From contig NZ_CP121110.1 of the NCBI RefSeq assembly GCF_029625315.1, forward strand, positions 372,001 to 436,000: 64,000 nt of DNA, in the 5' to 3' direction. A program made the translations under genes and the position numbers. Origin of the DNA: Flavobacterium ginsengisoli (GTDB taxonomy: Bacteria; Bacteroidota; Bacteroidia; Flavobacteriales; Flavobacteriaceae). Positions 31,988-41,109 of the stretch are shown here, one piece after another; within the stretch, counting starts at the first letter, position 1, and every line of letters starts with the position of its first letter. The notes below the pieces were generated by a model that ran no database searches, was not told where the DNA came from, and saw only the letters and a program-made list of their open reading frames with translations.

Positions 31988-32953
31988 ATGCAAACTTTAA
32001 AACACTTTCTTCCAGCAATTTTATTTTTTAGTATTCAATTGAATGCTCAAAGTAATGACATGTCTAAGACCTTTTACAAACATGACAAATATCTTTCATC
32101 AGATAAATTAGAAGGTCGCTTTGTGGGAACTAAAGGAAATAATGATGCAGCTGCATATATCAAAAAATATTTTGAGAAATATGGTTTACAGCAATTCAAA
32201 GATAGTTACTATCAGCCTTTCAAAGTATTTGTTAAAGAAGGAATCAATAAAATGAAATCGGATACAGTGGCAACGCAAAATGTTGTGGGTTATATTGAAG
32301 GTTCAGATCCTAATTTAAAAAACGAATACATAGTAATCGGAGCGCATTACGATCACTGGGGCTGGGGCGGACAAGGTTCTGGAAGTAAAAAGAAAGAGGC
32401 TTTTGCCATTCATAACGGAGCAGATGATAATGCGTCGGGAGTTTCAGCTTTGTTGTGCATTTTAGAAGAAATTTCGAAACAAAAAGTAAAACCAAAAAGA
32501 AGCATCATTTTTATTTCGTTTAGTGGAGAAGAAGAAGGATTACTCGGTTCAAAGTATTTTATTAATCACCCTCCAGTTTCAAAAGAAGCCATAAAAGTAA
32601 TGCTCAATATGGATATGGTCGGAAGATTGAACGATAAAAAAGAGCTTTATATGGGTGGAGCAGGAACTTTTCCGAACGGTGTAGAATTAATGAAAAAACT
32701 GCAAGAAAACTCAGGATTAAACCCTGTTATTCATGCGGGAGATGTCGGTGGTTCAGATCATGTTTCTTTTTACAAAGAATCCATTTCAGCAGTTGGTTTT
32801 CATACAGGCGGACATCCGCAATACCATACGCCAGATGATGATATTGAGCTGATTAATTCAAATGGAGGAGCGTTAGTTGCTAAATATATTTATAATGTGC
32901 TCATACAAATTGCCAATTATGAAGAAGCTTTGGTTTTTATCAAACAGAATTAA
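31988..32953 (+). CDS. M28-family zinc peptidase
   Basis: A 321-residue secreted M28 metallopeptidase with signal peptide (ends near LNAQS). Zinc and catalytic motifs are visible in order: GAHYDHWGWG, NGADDNASGVSALL, FSGEEEGLLGS, NMDMVGRLND and HPQYHTPDDD, matching the His/Asp/Glu/Asp/His set of two-zinc aminopeptidases. It begins 18 bases after the sialidase-like gene. In this locus it could shorten glycopeptides to glycosyl-asparagine, the form accepted by glycosylasparaginase; that link is inferred. Confidence 0.92.
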   Translation: MQTLKHFLPAILFFSIQLNAQSNDMSKTFYKHDKYLSSDKLEGRFVGTKGNNDAAAYIKKYFEKYGLQQFKDSYYQPFKVFVKEGINKMKSDTVATQNVVGYIEGSDPNLKNEYIVIGAHYDHWGWGGQGSGSKKKEAFAIHNGADDNASGVSALLCILEEISKQKVKPKRSIIFISFSGEEEGLLGSKYFINHPPVSKEAIKVMLNMDMVGRLNDKKELYMGGAGTFPNGVELMKKLQENSGLNPVIHAGDVGGSDHVSFYKESISAVGFHTGGHPQYHTPDDDIELINSNGGALVAKYIYNVLIQIANYEEALVFIKQN

Positions 32954-33053
32954 ATAAAGCATTATTCAATACAATAAATTAAGTCGACTAGTGAAATTAA
33001 TGCCTGTTCAGTTTCACATAAAAAGTTAAGTTAATTAGTTTTTGTTTGTTAGA

Positions 33054-33091
33054 AAAGACGGTGTCTATTAAATGTTATAGACACCGTCTTT
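33054..33091. terminator. bidirectional hairpin overlapping the hxlR 3' end
   Basis: AAAGACGGTGTCTAT (33054-33068) pairs perfectly with 33077-33091 over TAAATGTT. The right arm encodes the last residues of the HxlR protein (KDGVYNI, stop at 33068-33070). It lies between the convergent peptidase and hxlR genes. A degenerate copy is at 34456-34489. Confidence 0.75.
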
Positions 33092-33433
33092 CATTTTGAA
33101 AGCCCATGAAGCCATAGCATCAATAACGGGCAGCAGGCCAGTTCCTGCATTACTTAATCTATAAGTTACAAATGGAGGTACAACGGGTTTTGCTTCACGA
33201 ATGACCAATCCATCTGCTTCTAGCTGTTTTAAATGCTGAATAAGCATTTTTTCTGTTACAGCGGGAATTGCTCTTTTTAATTCGCTGTAACGTTTATCTC
33301 CAGTTGATAAATGATATAAAATAATAGGTTTCCAGTAGCCTCCAATTTTCTCCATAACAAAAGTTACAGGACATTTTTCCAACGCATACTGCTTGTTTTC
33401 CTGAATAGTAGACGATTCTTTAATTGCTGTCAT
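33068..33433 (-). CDS. HxlR-family winged-helix transcriptional regulator
   Basis: A 121-residue regulator of the HxlR type: LEKCPVTFVMEKIGGYWKP with the conserved redox-type Cys, then KRYSELKRAIPAVTEKMLIQHLKQLEADGLV as the recognition helix region and YRLSNAG as the wing. An upstream in-frame ATG at 33508 would add 25 residues, but those cover the promoter and operator region, so MTAIKESS at 33433 is the better start. It is divergent from an NmrA-like gene; this pairing is typical, with HxlR repressing the oxidoreductase until a reactive quinone or aldehyde modifies the Cys. The effector is inferred. Confidence 0.9.
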   Translation of the reverse strand: MTAIKESSTIQENKQYALEKCPVTFVMEKIGGYWKPIILYHLSTGDKRYSELKRAIPAVTEKMLIQHLKQLEADGLVIREAKPVVPPFVTYRLSNAGTGLLPVIDAMASWAFKMKDGVYNI

Positions 33434-33448
33434 GATACATACTTTAGG

Positions 33449-33487
33449 GTAAGTACTTGTATAAAAGTAAGTACAAAGATACCTTTG
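33449..33487 (+). promoter_or_regulatory. promoter and probable HxlR operator
   Basis: TTG (33457-33459), 20 bases, TACCTTTG (33480-33487) fits the Bacteroidota promoter and would drive the NmrA-like gene starting at 33515. Two copies of GTAAGTAC (33449-33456 and 33467-33474, 18 bases apart) flank the TTG and contain the palindrome-like AAGTACTT. They are the likely HxlR binding site. Confidence 0.65.
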
Positions 33488-33514
33488 TCTTGTTAAATAA
33501 AAAAACATTTTAAG

Positions 33515-34391
33515 ATGAAAATTATAATCTCAGGTTCATTAGGAAACATAGGAAAGCCACTAACGGCACAATTAGTACAATCAGGTCACGATGTAACCGT
33601 TATAAGCAGTAATGCAGATAGAAAATCTGCTATTGAAGATTTAGGTGCAAAAGCCGCAATAGGATCAGTTAGCGATGCTGATTTTCTTTCTAAAACTTTT
33701 GCTGGTGCAGATGCTCTTTTTGCTATGACTCCTCCAAATATGGGTGGAGTAAATATTATTAAAAATACTACAGATGCTGGTACCGCTTTCGCGAAAGCAA
33801 TCCAAACAGCAAACATTAAAAGAGTGGTAATGTTAAGCAAGCATTGGAGCAGATTTACCAATAGGAAATGGGCCAATTGCAGGTTTGTATAATATTGAGA
33901 AGATTTACGAGAAATTAGACGTTTCTGTCACATTTTTAAGAGCAGGATATTTCTACATTAATTTCTATAATGACATCCCAATGATAAAAGGAGCAGGGAT
34001 TATGGGAGCAAATTTTCCAGCATCAAATCGTATTCCGTTAGTACATCCAGAAGACATTGCAAATGCTGCTGCAGAAGAATTACAGAAAAATCAAGAAGGT
34101 AAAAATATTCGTTATATCATTAGTGATGTAAAAACACCTTCAGAAATTGTAAAAGCATTTGGAACTGCAATTGGTAAACCAGAACTTCCTTGGATTGAAT
34201 TTACAGATGAGCAATATTTTGGTGGAATGACTCAAGCTGGAGTTCCAGAAGAAATGGCTGGTTTATATACGGAAATGGGATCTGGATTAAGAAACGAAAC
34301 CATTGTCGCCGATTTCTTAAATAATGATGGAATTGCAACTGGTAAAATCAAATTAGAGGATTTTGCAAAAGAATTTGCTTCAAAATTTTAA
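33515..34391 (+). CDS. NmrA-like NAD(P)-binding oxidoreductase, frame interrupted near 33839
   Basis: A Rossmann-fold protein of the NmrA/atypical SDR group. MKIIISGSLGNIGKPLTAQL carries the dinucleotide-binding GxxGxxG-like motif, and the C-terminal half (TFLRAGYFYINFYNDIPMI, IPLVHPEDIANAAAEEL) is typical of NAD(P)H:quinone oxidoreductase-like members. The frame breaks at GCAAGC (33837-33842): removing one A gives GCAGC and joins VVMLSS to IGADLPIGNGPIAGLYN, a continuous protein of about 291 residues. It is divergent from hxlR and probably repressed by it. Confidence 0.87.
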
Positions 34392-34455
34392 TTATAAGCT
34401 GTTGGTTAAAATGATTTAATACATAGAAACATAGTTTTTGTTATTTGAAAAAAGT

Positions 34456-34489
34456 CGGTGTCTATTAAATGTAATAGATGCCGTTTTTT
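34456..34489 (+). terminator. hairpin after NmrA-like gene
   Basis: CGGTGTCTATTA (34456-34467) pairs with TAATAGATGCCG (34472-34483), with two G-U pairs, and is followed by TTTTTT. It is a degenerate copy of the hairpin at 33054-33091. Confidence 0.75.
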
Positions 34490-34538
34490 GTTTTAAAAAA
34501 TTGATGTAGAATTAAAAACATTGGTATTATTTTAGTAT

Positions 34539-34568
34539 TTGCTTAAATAAACAAATTAGTTATTTTTG
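34539..34568 (+). promoter_or_regulatory. promoter of the metal-resistance operon
   Basis: TTG (34539-34541), 19 bases, TATTTTTG (34561-34568) is a perfect Bacteroidota promoter. The ATG of arsR begins only 5 bases after the -7 element, so the transcript is nearly leaderless. Confidence 0.75.
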
Positions 34569-34572
34569 TCTT

Positions 34573-34956
34573 ATGGACAATAATTCTTGTATTAGGCAAA
34601 AGGCAGACATTAAACAAATTAATCGTTGTAAGGAACGAATTTCGGAGCTGCATAATTCTTTTGATTATTTATCGAATGGACTTGAATTGGCAGGAAATAA
34701 TGTAAGATTGAGAATTTTATTTCTGCTTTATGAAGAAAAACGGCTTTGTGTTTGTGATTTAAGCGATATTCTAAACATGACAATTTCTGCTGTTTCTCAA
34801 CATCTTCGAAAACTCAAAGATCGAAAGCTTATCATAACTGAAAGAGAAGCACAAACTATTTTTTATTCATTGACAGAAGAGTATGAAAAAATGTTGAATC
34901 CATTTTTTAAAATACTTAACGATAACAAAATTTTCGAAACAAATGAAAATGAATAA
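34573..34956 (+). CDS. ArsR/SmtB-family metalloregulator
   Basis: A 127-residue winged-helix repressor. RLCVCDLSDILNMTISAVSQHLRKLKDR contains the metal-binding Cys pair C59 and C61 at the start of the recognition helix (the classic CVCDL metal site) and the DNA-reading helix; REAQTIFYSL is the wing. Extra cysteines C6 and C19 near the N-terminus could complete the metal site. It overlaps the next gene by 14 bases and is transcribed from a near-leaderless promoter. Metal binding should release DNA and switch on the MerTP gene downstream. Confidence 0.92.
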   Translation: MDNNSCIRQKADIKQINRCKERISELHNSFDYLSNGLELAGNNVRLRILFLLYEEKRLCVCDLSDILNMTISAVSQHLRKLKDRKLIITEREAQTIFYSLTEEYEKMLNPFFKILNDNKIFETNENE

Positions 34957-35548
34957 GAAACTAATCGGCACTGGACTTTTGACCGCGTTTGCAGCTTCAT
35001 TATGTTGCATTACACCAATACTAGCTCTTATAGCAGGAACTAGCGGACTTGCTTCAACTTTTTCTTGGCTTGAACCTTTTCGTCCGTATTTTATTGGCTT
35101 AACAATTTTAGTGCTCGCTTTTGCTTGGTATCAAAAACTAAAACCACAAAAGAAAATAGATTGCAATTGCGAAACCGATGAGAAAACAAATTTTACGCAG
35201 ACCAAATCATTTTTAGCAATTATCACTGTAGTAGCAGTTTTGCTTTTAGCATTTCCATCGTATGCTCATATCTTCTTTCCAGATTCTGAAAACAAAATAA
35301 TTGCTGTGGATGCGTCCAAAATTCAGAAAGTTGAGTTTACGATTAAAGGAATGACTTGTTCGGGTTGCGAGCATCATATTAAAACGGAAATAAACAAACT
35401 CGAAGGCATTATCGAAGTGTTGGTTTCTTATGAGAAAGGAAAAGCGATTGTTAGATTTGACAATACAAAAGTCAGCATTGAAGAGATAGAAAAAGCAATC
35501 AACGCTACAGGTTACACAGCATTAGAAAATAAAACTATAATAGGATGA
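34943..35548 (+). CDS. merTP: MerTP-type mercuric transport fusion protein
   Basis: A 201-residue membrane protein combining MerT and MerP. The MerT part has helices with the Cys pair C21-C22 in SLCCITPILAL, a second helix at about 48-64 and a Cys pair in DCNCE (C74, C76), followed by a further helix at about 88-110. The C-terminal heavy-metal-associated domain has GMTCSGCEHHIKTEI (C139, C142), equivalent to periplasmic MerP. It would carry Hg(II) or a similar soft metal inward. No mercuric reductase gene follows, so either merA is elsewhere or another thiophilic metal is handled. It overlaps arsR at its start and the next gene at its stop. Confidence 0.88.
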   Translation: MKMNKKLIGTGLLTAFAASLCCITPILALIAGTSGLASTFSWLEPFRPYFIGLTILVLAFAWYQKLKPQKKIDCNCETDEKTNFTQTKSFLAIITVVAVLLLAFPSYAHIFFPDSENKIIAVDASKIQKVEFTIKGMTCSGCEHHIKTEINKLEGIIEVLVSYEKGKAIVRFDNTKVSIEEIEKAINATGYTALENKTIIG

Positions 35549-35751
35549 AAATCGAATTACAATCCATACTAACTTGTCCTAACTGCGGACACAAAAAAGA
35601 AGAGACAATGCCAACAAATGCTTGCCAGTATTTTTACGAATGCGAAAAGTGCAAGACAATTCTAAAACCTTTAGAAGGTGATTGTTGCGTTTATTGCAGT
35701 TTCGGTTCTGTAAAATGTCCTCCGATTCAAGAAAACAAGAAATGCTGTTAA
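35545..35751 (+). CDS. GDCCVxC-domain small cysteine-rich protein
   Basis: A 68-residue protein with 11 cysteines. The N-terminal part has two CxxC pairs (C11/C14 and C33/C36), a zinc-ribbon-like pattern, and GDCCVYCSFGSVKCPPIQ at 46-63 is the signature of the GDCCVxC domain family, some members of which are selenoproteins. Here all positions are Cys. The start ATGA overlaps the merTP stop, so it is translated from the same mRNA. Its biochemical role is not established; from the operon it probably binds the same metal in the cytoplasm and lowers its toxicity. Confidence 0.82.
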   Translation: MKIELQSILTCPNCGHKKEETMPTNACQYFYECEKCKTILKPLEGDCCVYCSFGSVKCPPIQENKKCC

Positions 35752-35776
35752 TAATGAAATGAAACTATCATAAAAA

Positions 35777-35811
35777 AACATTCCGCTTACTATAAATATA
35801 AGCGGAATGTT
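35777..35811. terminator. bidirectional terminator between merTP operon and DUF4374 gene
   Basis: AACATTCCGCTTA (35777-35789) pairs perfectly with TAAGCGGAATGTT (35799-35811), with A-run upstream and AT-rich flank downstream. It serves two convergent operons. Confidence 0.85.
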
Positions 35812-35869
35812 CGATTAAAAAAACTCAAGTGATGAATTTTTCACAGACTGTTTTCACAGTTGTATATTT

Positions 35870-37201
35870 TTAGAACACACCAATGTAGTGGTTTCCTGGT
35901 TTGTTAACCAATTTTGCACCCTTAGTAACTTTTCCAGAAGGAATATCAATTACATAAATGTTACCATCCTTTCCAACTGGCGTAACAGCGATGTAGAAAT
36001 TATTTCCATCAACTACAAAACCTTGGTATTGACCAAAATCTAAATTAGCATCATACTCAATACCTTCTACTTTTGTAGCTGTTCTTGCGTTTAAATCAAG
36101 TCTTGCTAAGAAACCTTGATCAGTCCCATTTTGAGTATAAACCGCATAAGCAATTCCGTTTCCAGCATATCTCCAAGCATCAATATAAGTTCCTTTTACT
36201 CCTAAAGCTGTATCTAAGCTAAACACATAAGAATTGTCATATTGATTGTTTTGATTGATTTTTAAAATATAAGAACCTTTTTCAGTATCTCTTTGTGTTG
36301 CTTGATAAATATTTCCGTCAGTTCCAACAAAACTATTAAAGCTTCTAAAACCACTTGTATCACCAAAAGCAACTGTCGAAGTAATAATTTGAGGATTTGT
36401 TAAAGCAGGATAATCAACTATAAGAGATTTAGATCCTAAACGTGTAAAAGTTGCCTGATTTTGCCCTGTTGCAGGATCTGTTTTACGCATCCATGTTCCA
36501 ATGATTAATTTATCTCCAGCTTTGTTTAATGTTGGAGCATCTAAGCGGAAAATGTGGTGTCCTTGCGCTTCTTCTTCAGCGGTTAATGGAAGTTCATATT
36601 GTTTGAAAGCAGAAATTAAAGTTTGTCGCATATCTAAAGATAATACAGTAGCAGTTCCTCTAGTGTACTTGTATGTTTTATCTGGATTCGTGTTTACCAC
36701 TGGAGCAGTTACATTTACTGCAATACCAGTTTTATCTCCATCAAAAATTTTATTCCATCTTGGAGATGTTCCTGCATATTGAGAGATGTTAACTTTTGCT
36801 GTAGATTCGGTAAAACTTTTTCCTCCGTTTACTTTGTAAGTCATAAACTCTCCGCCATTTGCACCTGTGTAAGTGATGTTGAAAAGAGTATTTCCGTCTA
36901 CAGAAGACTGTAAACGAGCCGTTCTGCTAGATTGAACAGCCATACCATTATCGTAAACATTTACAGAAAAATTAGGATCGATTGCGTTTTCTTTACTGAT
37001 AGAATAAACTCTTGTTCCACCATTTCCATCTCCTGGATCAGTTTGCATTAAAGCTCCTGCTACAGTAATCCATCTTCCGTCTGTTACTGGATTTACTGGT
37101 TCTGTATTTTTATTATTGTCATCGCTGCTGCAAGAAATGGTTAGCGCTAACGCACCTAGTAATAAACCAGAGGTTAATACTTTTAATGTGTTTTTTTTCA
37201 T
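35870..37201 (-). CDS. DUF4374 lipoprotein, XusB-like
   Basis: A 443-residue lipoprotein: signal ending at ALTISC with SSDDNN immediately after the Cys, an acidic surface-export-type sequence. The rest is a predicted beta-propeller of the DUF4374 family (WITVAGALMQTDPGDGNGGTRVYS, RWNKIFDGDKTG, KPGNHYIGVF). In Bacteroides thetaiotaomicron the DUF4374 protein XusB is a surface siderophore-binding partner of the TonB receptor XusA. Here the gene lies 37 bases downstream of a TonB receptor gene in the same direction and near a PepSY reductase, so a xenosiderophore role is likely by analogy. The ligand is not shown by the sequence. Confidence 0.85.
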   Translation of the reverse strand: MKKNTLKVLTSGLLLGALALTISCSSDDNNKNTEPVNPVTDGRWITVAGALMQTDPGDGNGGTRVYSISKENAIDPNFSVNVYDNGMAVQSSRTARLQSSVDGNTLFNITYTGANGGEFMTYKVNGGKSFTESTAKVNISQYAGTSPRWNKIFDGDKTGIAVNVTAPVVNTNPDKTYKYTRGTATVLSLDMRQTLISAFKQYELPLTAEEEAQGHHIFRLDAPTLNKAGDKLIIGTWMRKTDPATGQNQATFTRLGSKSLIVDYPALTNPQIITSTVAFGDTSGFRSFNSFVGTDGNIYQATQRDTEKGSYILKINQNNQYDNSYVFSLDTALGVKGTYIDAWRYAGNGIAYAVYTQNGTDQGFLARLDLNARTATKVEGIEYDANLDFGQYQGFVVDGNNFYIAVTPVGKDGNIYVIDIPSGKVTKGAKLVNKPGNHYIGVF

Positions 37202-37238
37202 ATTTATGGATTTAAAAAATTAGTTATTTATAATGTGA

Positions 37239-39637
37239 TTAAAATTTACTGATCGTATAATTGAGCTTAATGTAAAAAGCGCGACCTGGTTTTTGAGCGA
37301 CGAAATTGTCATAGACTTGCTCATCGAAAATATTTTTAGCATCAAAACTCACTACAAATTGTTTGTTTGGAAAGGCATAACTTAGACCTAAATCCTGAGG
37401 AAACTGAGCTGTTGTTCTATCAATTTCAAGCCAAGAAGTGTAAAAAGGAGCTACATAACCGCAGTAGTAATAAAGGTTTAATTCTGATTTACTTTGAATT
37501 ACATTTTTAAAATTATATTGAAGATTTCCATTTACAGTAAAATAAGGCTCGTTTGGGAGCTGTTTATTATAATGAATAATGGTATTTCCATTTTCATCGT
37601 ACCTATCTTTATAAATAGAATTGAATTTAGAAAGGTTTACTCCTGCGAATAATCTTTCTTTAAATGAATATTGAATAGATGTTTCAAAACCTACAGATTG
37701 CGTTTTTCCTAAATTTACGAATGGGGTAGCTTGAACGGCTTCATTAACTCGATTACTTATTTGCTGTACAATTTTATCTTGAATATTTCTCCAAAAAGCA
37801 TTTCCATAGAATGAAAACTTATGATTATTAATTAAATAAGGCCCTAATCGTAAACCAACATTGAAATTATTACTTTGTTCGGGACCTAAATTAGGATTGC
37901 TTAAAATGTTTTGGCCCGGAAGTCCAAATATTTCATTCTCATTTGGCAATCGAATTGCTTTTTCTGCAGAAAACATAATCAATGCCTTTGGAAAAACAGC
38001 ATATGAAGATGCAAAACCATATCCTGTAAAGTTCGTATTTCTAATGTCAGTATCCATAATCACAGACCTCTGACCATCTTGGCCGACTAATATTGTTGGG
38101 GTAACTTGTTCTGTTTTTAAATAATAATTTTTGACAAAAAAGTTAGCTTTTAGACGTGCTTGAAAAGCCTGCATTTCATAAGCAAAAGAAGTAACAGATT
38201 TATCCAAATCTCGCGTAGCCAAAAAATTACGAATCAATTCTGGCAAGCATCTCATCTTTATCATTTCTGTCAACAGTATAAAACATTCCGTTTGCAAGAA
38301 TCTTATGGTTTTTAGAAATGTTATAAGTTAAACCGGCTCTTGTATTAAAAATATTCAATTTTTGATGGTTCATTGTAGGTGCTCCCTGCTGTGCGCCAAA
38401 TACAGATAAAATAGGCTCGCCATATAATCCTATAGCTTTTTCACCATTCCAGTTGTAATTCCACTTTACCGTATCGTTAACCATATCATTTCTATGGCTA
38501 TAAACAGAAATTATCGAGAAATCTAAATTCTTGATTAAGAAATCTTTTTTATTATAATTAAGACTAAAAACATTTGCGAGCAGATTCACTAAAACGTCCT
38601 TTATAAGGTTTAGTCATGTACTGACCGTGCTGAATCTGATTATAATCTTCAGAACCATTATAACTGATAGAAAAATTATCTGCCCATTTTACATCAGTAA
38701 AACCCGCTTCAAGTCTTCCTCCATACGATCTGTACATGCTTTCAAAACGTTTCGCCCTAATATATTCATAGCGTCCGTTAGGAGCAATATTATATACAAA
38801 TCTTCCCCAAACTTCATAGTCATTGTCAGAATAATTCTGAAATCCATTGGCTTTAACAGTAAAACCAGATTTGTCTCTATAAGTGGTACTAAAGTTTGAT
38901 TGGATAGTATTAAAAGAACCATAAGAAACCGAAGCCGCAATCATGTTTTTAGATCCTTTTTTAAGAATCACATTAATGGCGCCACCAAGAGAATCATCTG
39001 CTAAATTTGCAGGAACAACACCTTTGTAAACTTCAATTCTTTCAATTAAAGCTGGCGGGATACTATTTAAGCTAAATGAAGCACCATAAGTTTGAATAGG
39101 AATTCCATCAATAAAAATACGAATAGCATTTCCAGACATCCCGTTAATGTTGTAAGTTACAGCAGAACCTAAACCTCCATTTTGCCTAATTCTAACACCT
39201 CCAGAACGATCCAATAAATCGTTGGTTTGAAGATTTCTTTTTGCCGCTTCCTGTGTTTCGATAACATTTACAGCAAAACCTTTCTCCATTATTTCTTTTC
39301 TAATAGAAGATTTTTTGATTACAACTTCTTGTAAATCTTTAGGGCCATTTCGGTCTAAAGAAATATTAAGTTCTGTATTCGGTTTGTTGATAGTAATTTT
39401 TGTAGTTCTTGTTTGACCTTCCATAGAAGAGGTTTCCAAGATATACTCTCCGTATTTTAAACCCTTAAAATCGTAACGACCAAAATCATTAACAATAGCA
39501 TATTTTTGAGTTCCTTTAATAATAATTGATGAACCATAAGCTAATTCATCGGTTCCAAAAGTCACTTTTCCTGTAAGATTTCCAGTTTGTGACCACGCTG
39601 AAATGGTAAATAAAAATAGTAGTAAAATTGTTCTCAT
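37239..39637 (-). CDS. TonB-dependent receptor, XusA-like, two frame interruptions
   Basis: The N-terminus (start 39637) has a signal peptide ending near SAWSQT, a carboxypeptidase-regulatory-like domain (LTGKVTFGTDELAYGSSI), then the plug: RKEIMEKGFAVNVIETQEA, LLDRSGGVRIRQNGGLGSAV and RIEVYKGVVPANLADDSLGGAI. The barrel ends with FYIKLNYTISKF. Reading 5' to 3' on the minus strand the frame breaks at GCTCGC (plus strand 38576-38581) and at GCTTGC (38243-38248); deleting one base in each gives GCTGC and a protein of about 798 residues. It is an outer-membrane importer, probably for iron chelates, given the DUF4374 lipoprotein gene directly after it and the flavin-based reductase genes upstream. 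Confidence 0.88.
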
Positions 39638-39912
39638 ATTGAGTCTGCGTGTAAAAGTGCTTGCAAACTTATATGATAATTTAAATTTAATCTAAATAAA
39701 GCAATTAGAAGATTATTAGAATTGCAATGAAGATTCTAATGTTATTTTAATATTATTTTTTTTGAGTTATGAATTATGAGTTGTGAGTTATGAGTTACGA
39801 ATTGATGATTCGGTTGTCTTCCTGAGCGAAGTGGAAGGATATGCGCAAAGTATTTTTCTGATCATTGAAATGAAATAATCTCGCTAAGTCGCGAAGACGC
39901 AAAGTTCATTTA

Positions 39913-40043
39913 TGAGTTGCCTCCAGCTTTAGCTGGAGGTCATTTTTAAAAGAAATGAAAAAGGCTTTAGCCAAAATAAGTTTGGCTAAAGCCTTTTATG
40001 TAGGATTTATTTATCCCCCAGCTAAAGTTGGAGGCAATTCATA
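39913..40043. repeat. composite palindromic intergenic element, copy 1
   Basis: The element consists of TTGCCTCCAGCTTTAGCTGG (39917-39936 and on), an inner hairpin AAAGGCTTTAGCCAAA / TTTGGCTAAAGCCTTTT (39959-39997), and the inverted outer end CCCAGCTAAAGTTGGAGG with CAATTCAT to about 40043. The same design recurs at 49014-49141. The rest of the 422-base gap (39638-40059) holds direct and inverted copies of GAGTTATGA-type words (about 39773-39800 and 40040-40068) and no gene. Confidence 0.78.
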
Positions 40044-40059
40044 ACTCATACTTCATAAC

Positions 40060-41052
40060 TCATAACTTATAAGCGAAGTTCTTAGACTTAACAACTTTCC
40101 CTTTATCAGTAATCATTACACAACTATAATTAGGAAATTTTTGAAGTAAAAGCAAACCTTCTTTCTGTCCCAAAACCATCATAGAAGTGCTTAATCCGTT
40201 AGCGGTTTCTGCGTTCGGACCAAAAACCGTAACACTGCATAAACCAGTTGCAGGATAACCAGTTGCAGGATTTATAATGTGCGAGTAACGTTTTCCGTTA
40301 AAAACAACGAACTTTTCATAACTGCCAGAAGTTGTTACAGCGCCCTCTTTTAACGGAACGGCGACTAAAATCTTCTCCGGTTTAAACGGATTTGTAATTC
40401 CGATTTTCCAATCTTTTCCATTGGGTTGTTTTCCCCAAGTGCTCATGTCACCAGAACCGTTTACAATGCCAGCTTGAACACCTTTTGCAATCATCATGGC
40501 GCGGCATTTATCAGTTGCATAACCTTCTCCTAAAGCACCAAAACCAATTTTCATTCCTTTTAACTTTAAGAAAATAGTAGATGCTGTGCTGTCTAAAATG
40601 ATGTTTTTATAGCCAACTTTCTCAACAGATTTTTTTATGGCTTCCGCCGAAGGCATTTCAGTCATCGAACCGTCAAATTTCCAAATACGGTCCAAAGCGA
40701 CAAAACTAACATCAAATCCGCCATTTGTAATTTCAGAAAGTTTAATCGCTCTTTGTGCCAATTCGAAAACTTCGCGATCTACTTGAATGGGTTTTATTCC
40801 CGCATTCTGATTCACTTCAGAAACTTGAGAAGTGGGTTTCCAATCGGAAATTAAATTTTCAATTCGCGTAATTTCAGCGATAACTTCATCTATATTTTTT
40901 TCTGCAGAAAGAGAATCTTTGTCGACAATAGAAATATCAAAACGTCCGCCCATCAAAAGCGTAGTTCTTTTTCGTAATACTTGCGAATGTGCAGATACAC
41001 AGCAAATAATTACAAAAAACAATGAAATTTTATAGGATAATAATTTATGCAT
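40060..41052 (-). CDS. apbE: FAD:protein FMN transferase (ApbE)
   Basis: A 330-residue ApbE protein with a signal peptide (ends near VSAHSQ), so it acts outside the cytoplasm. It moves FMN from FAD to Thr or Ser of target proteins. Family motifs: LLMGGRFDISIV near the N-terminus, GFGALGEGYATDKC in place of the usual GGIAKGYAVD, NGSGDMSTWG, TTSGSYEKFVVFNGKRYSHIINPATGYP and a Mg/FAD-site NGLSTSMMVLG. It lies next to a PepSY-flavoreductase and a DUF2271 protein that has a TGAS site, its likely substrate. The nearby Xus-like genes point to iron acquisition. Confidence 0.92.
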   Translation of the reverse strand: MHKLLSYKISLFFVIICCVSAHSQVLRKRTTLLMGGRFDISIVDKDSLSAEKNIDEVIAEITRIENLISDWKPTSQVSEVNQNAGIKPIQVDREVFELAQRAIKLSEITNGGFDVSFVALDRIWKFDGSMTEMPSAEAIKKSVEKVGYKNIILDSTASTIFLKLKGMKIGFGALGEGYATDKCRAMMIAKGVQAGIVNGSGDMSTWGKQPNGKDWKIGITNPFKPEKILVAVPLKEGAVTTSGSYEKFVVFNGKRYSHIINPATGYPATGLCSVTVFGPNAETANGLSTSMMVLGQKEGLLLLQKFPNYSCVMITDKGKVVKSKNFAYKL

Positions 41053-41109
41053 GAAAATGTATTAAAAAGTCAAAAGTCGAAAGTTGAAAATCAACAATCT
41101 AAAATTACT

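Noticed and set aside
33434..33508. A longer HxlR protein starting at 33508
   Set aside because: The additional residues would be encoded by the promoter and GTAAGTAC repeats, and the family begins at about MTAIKES.
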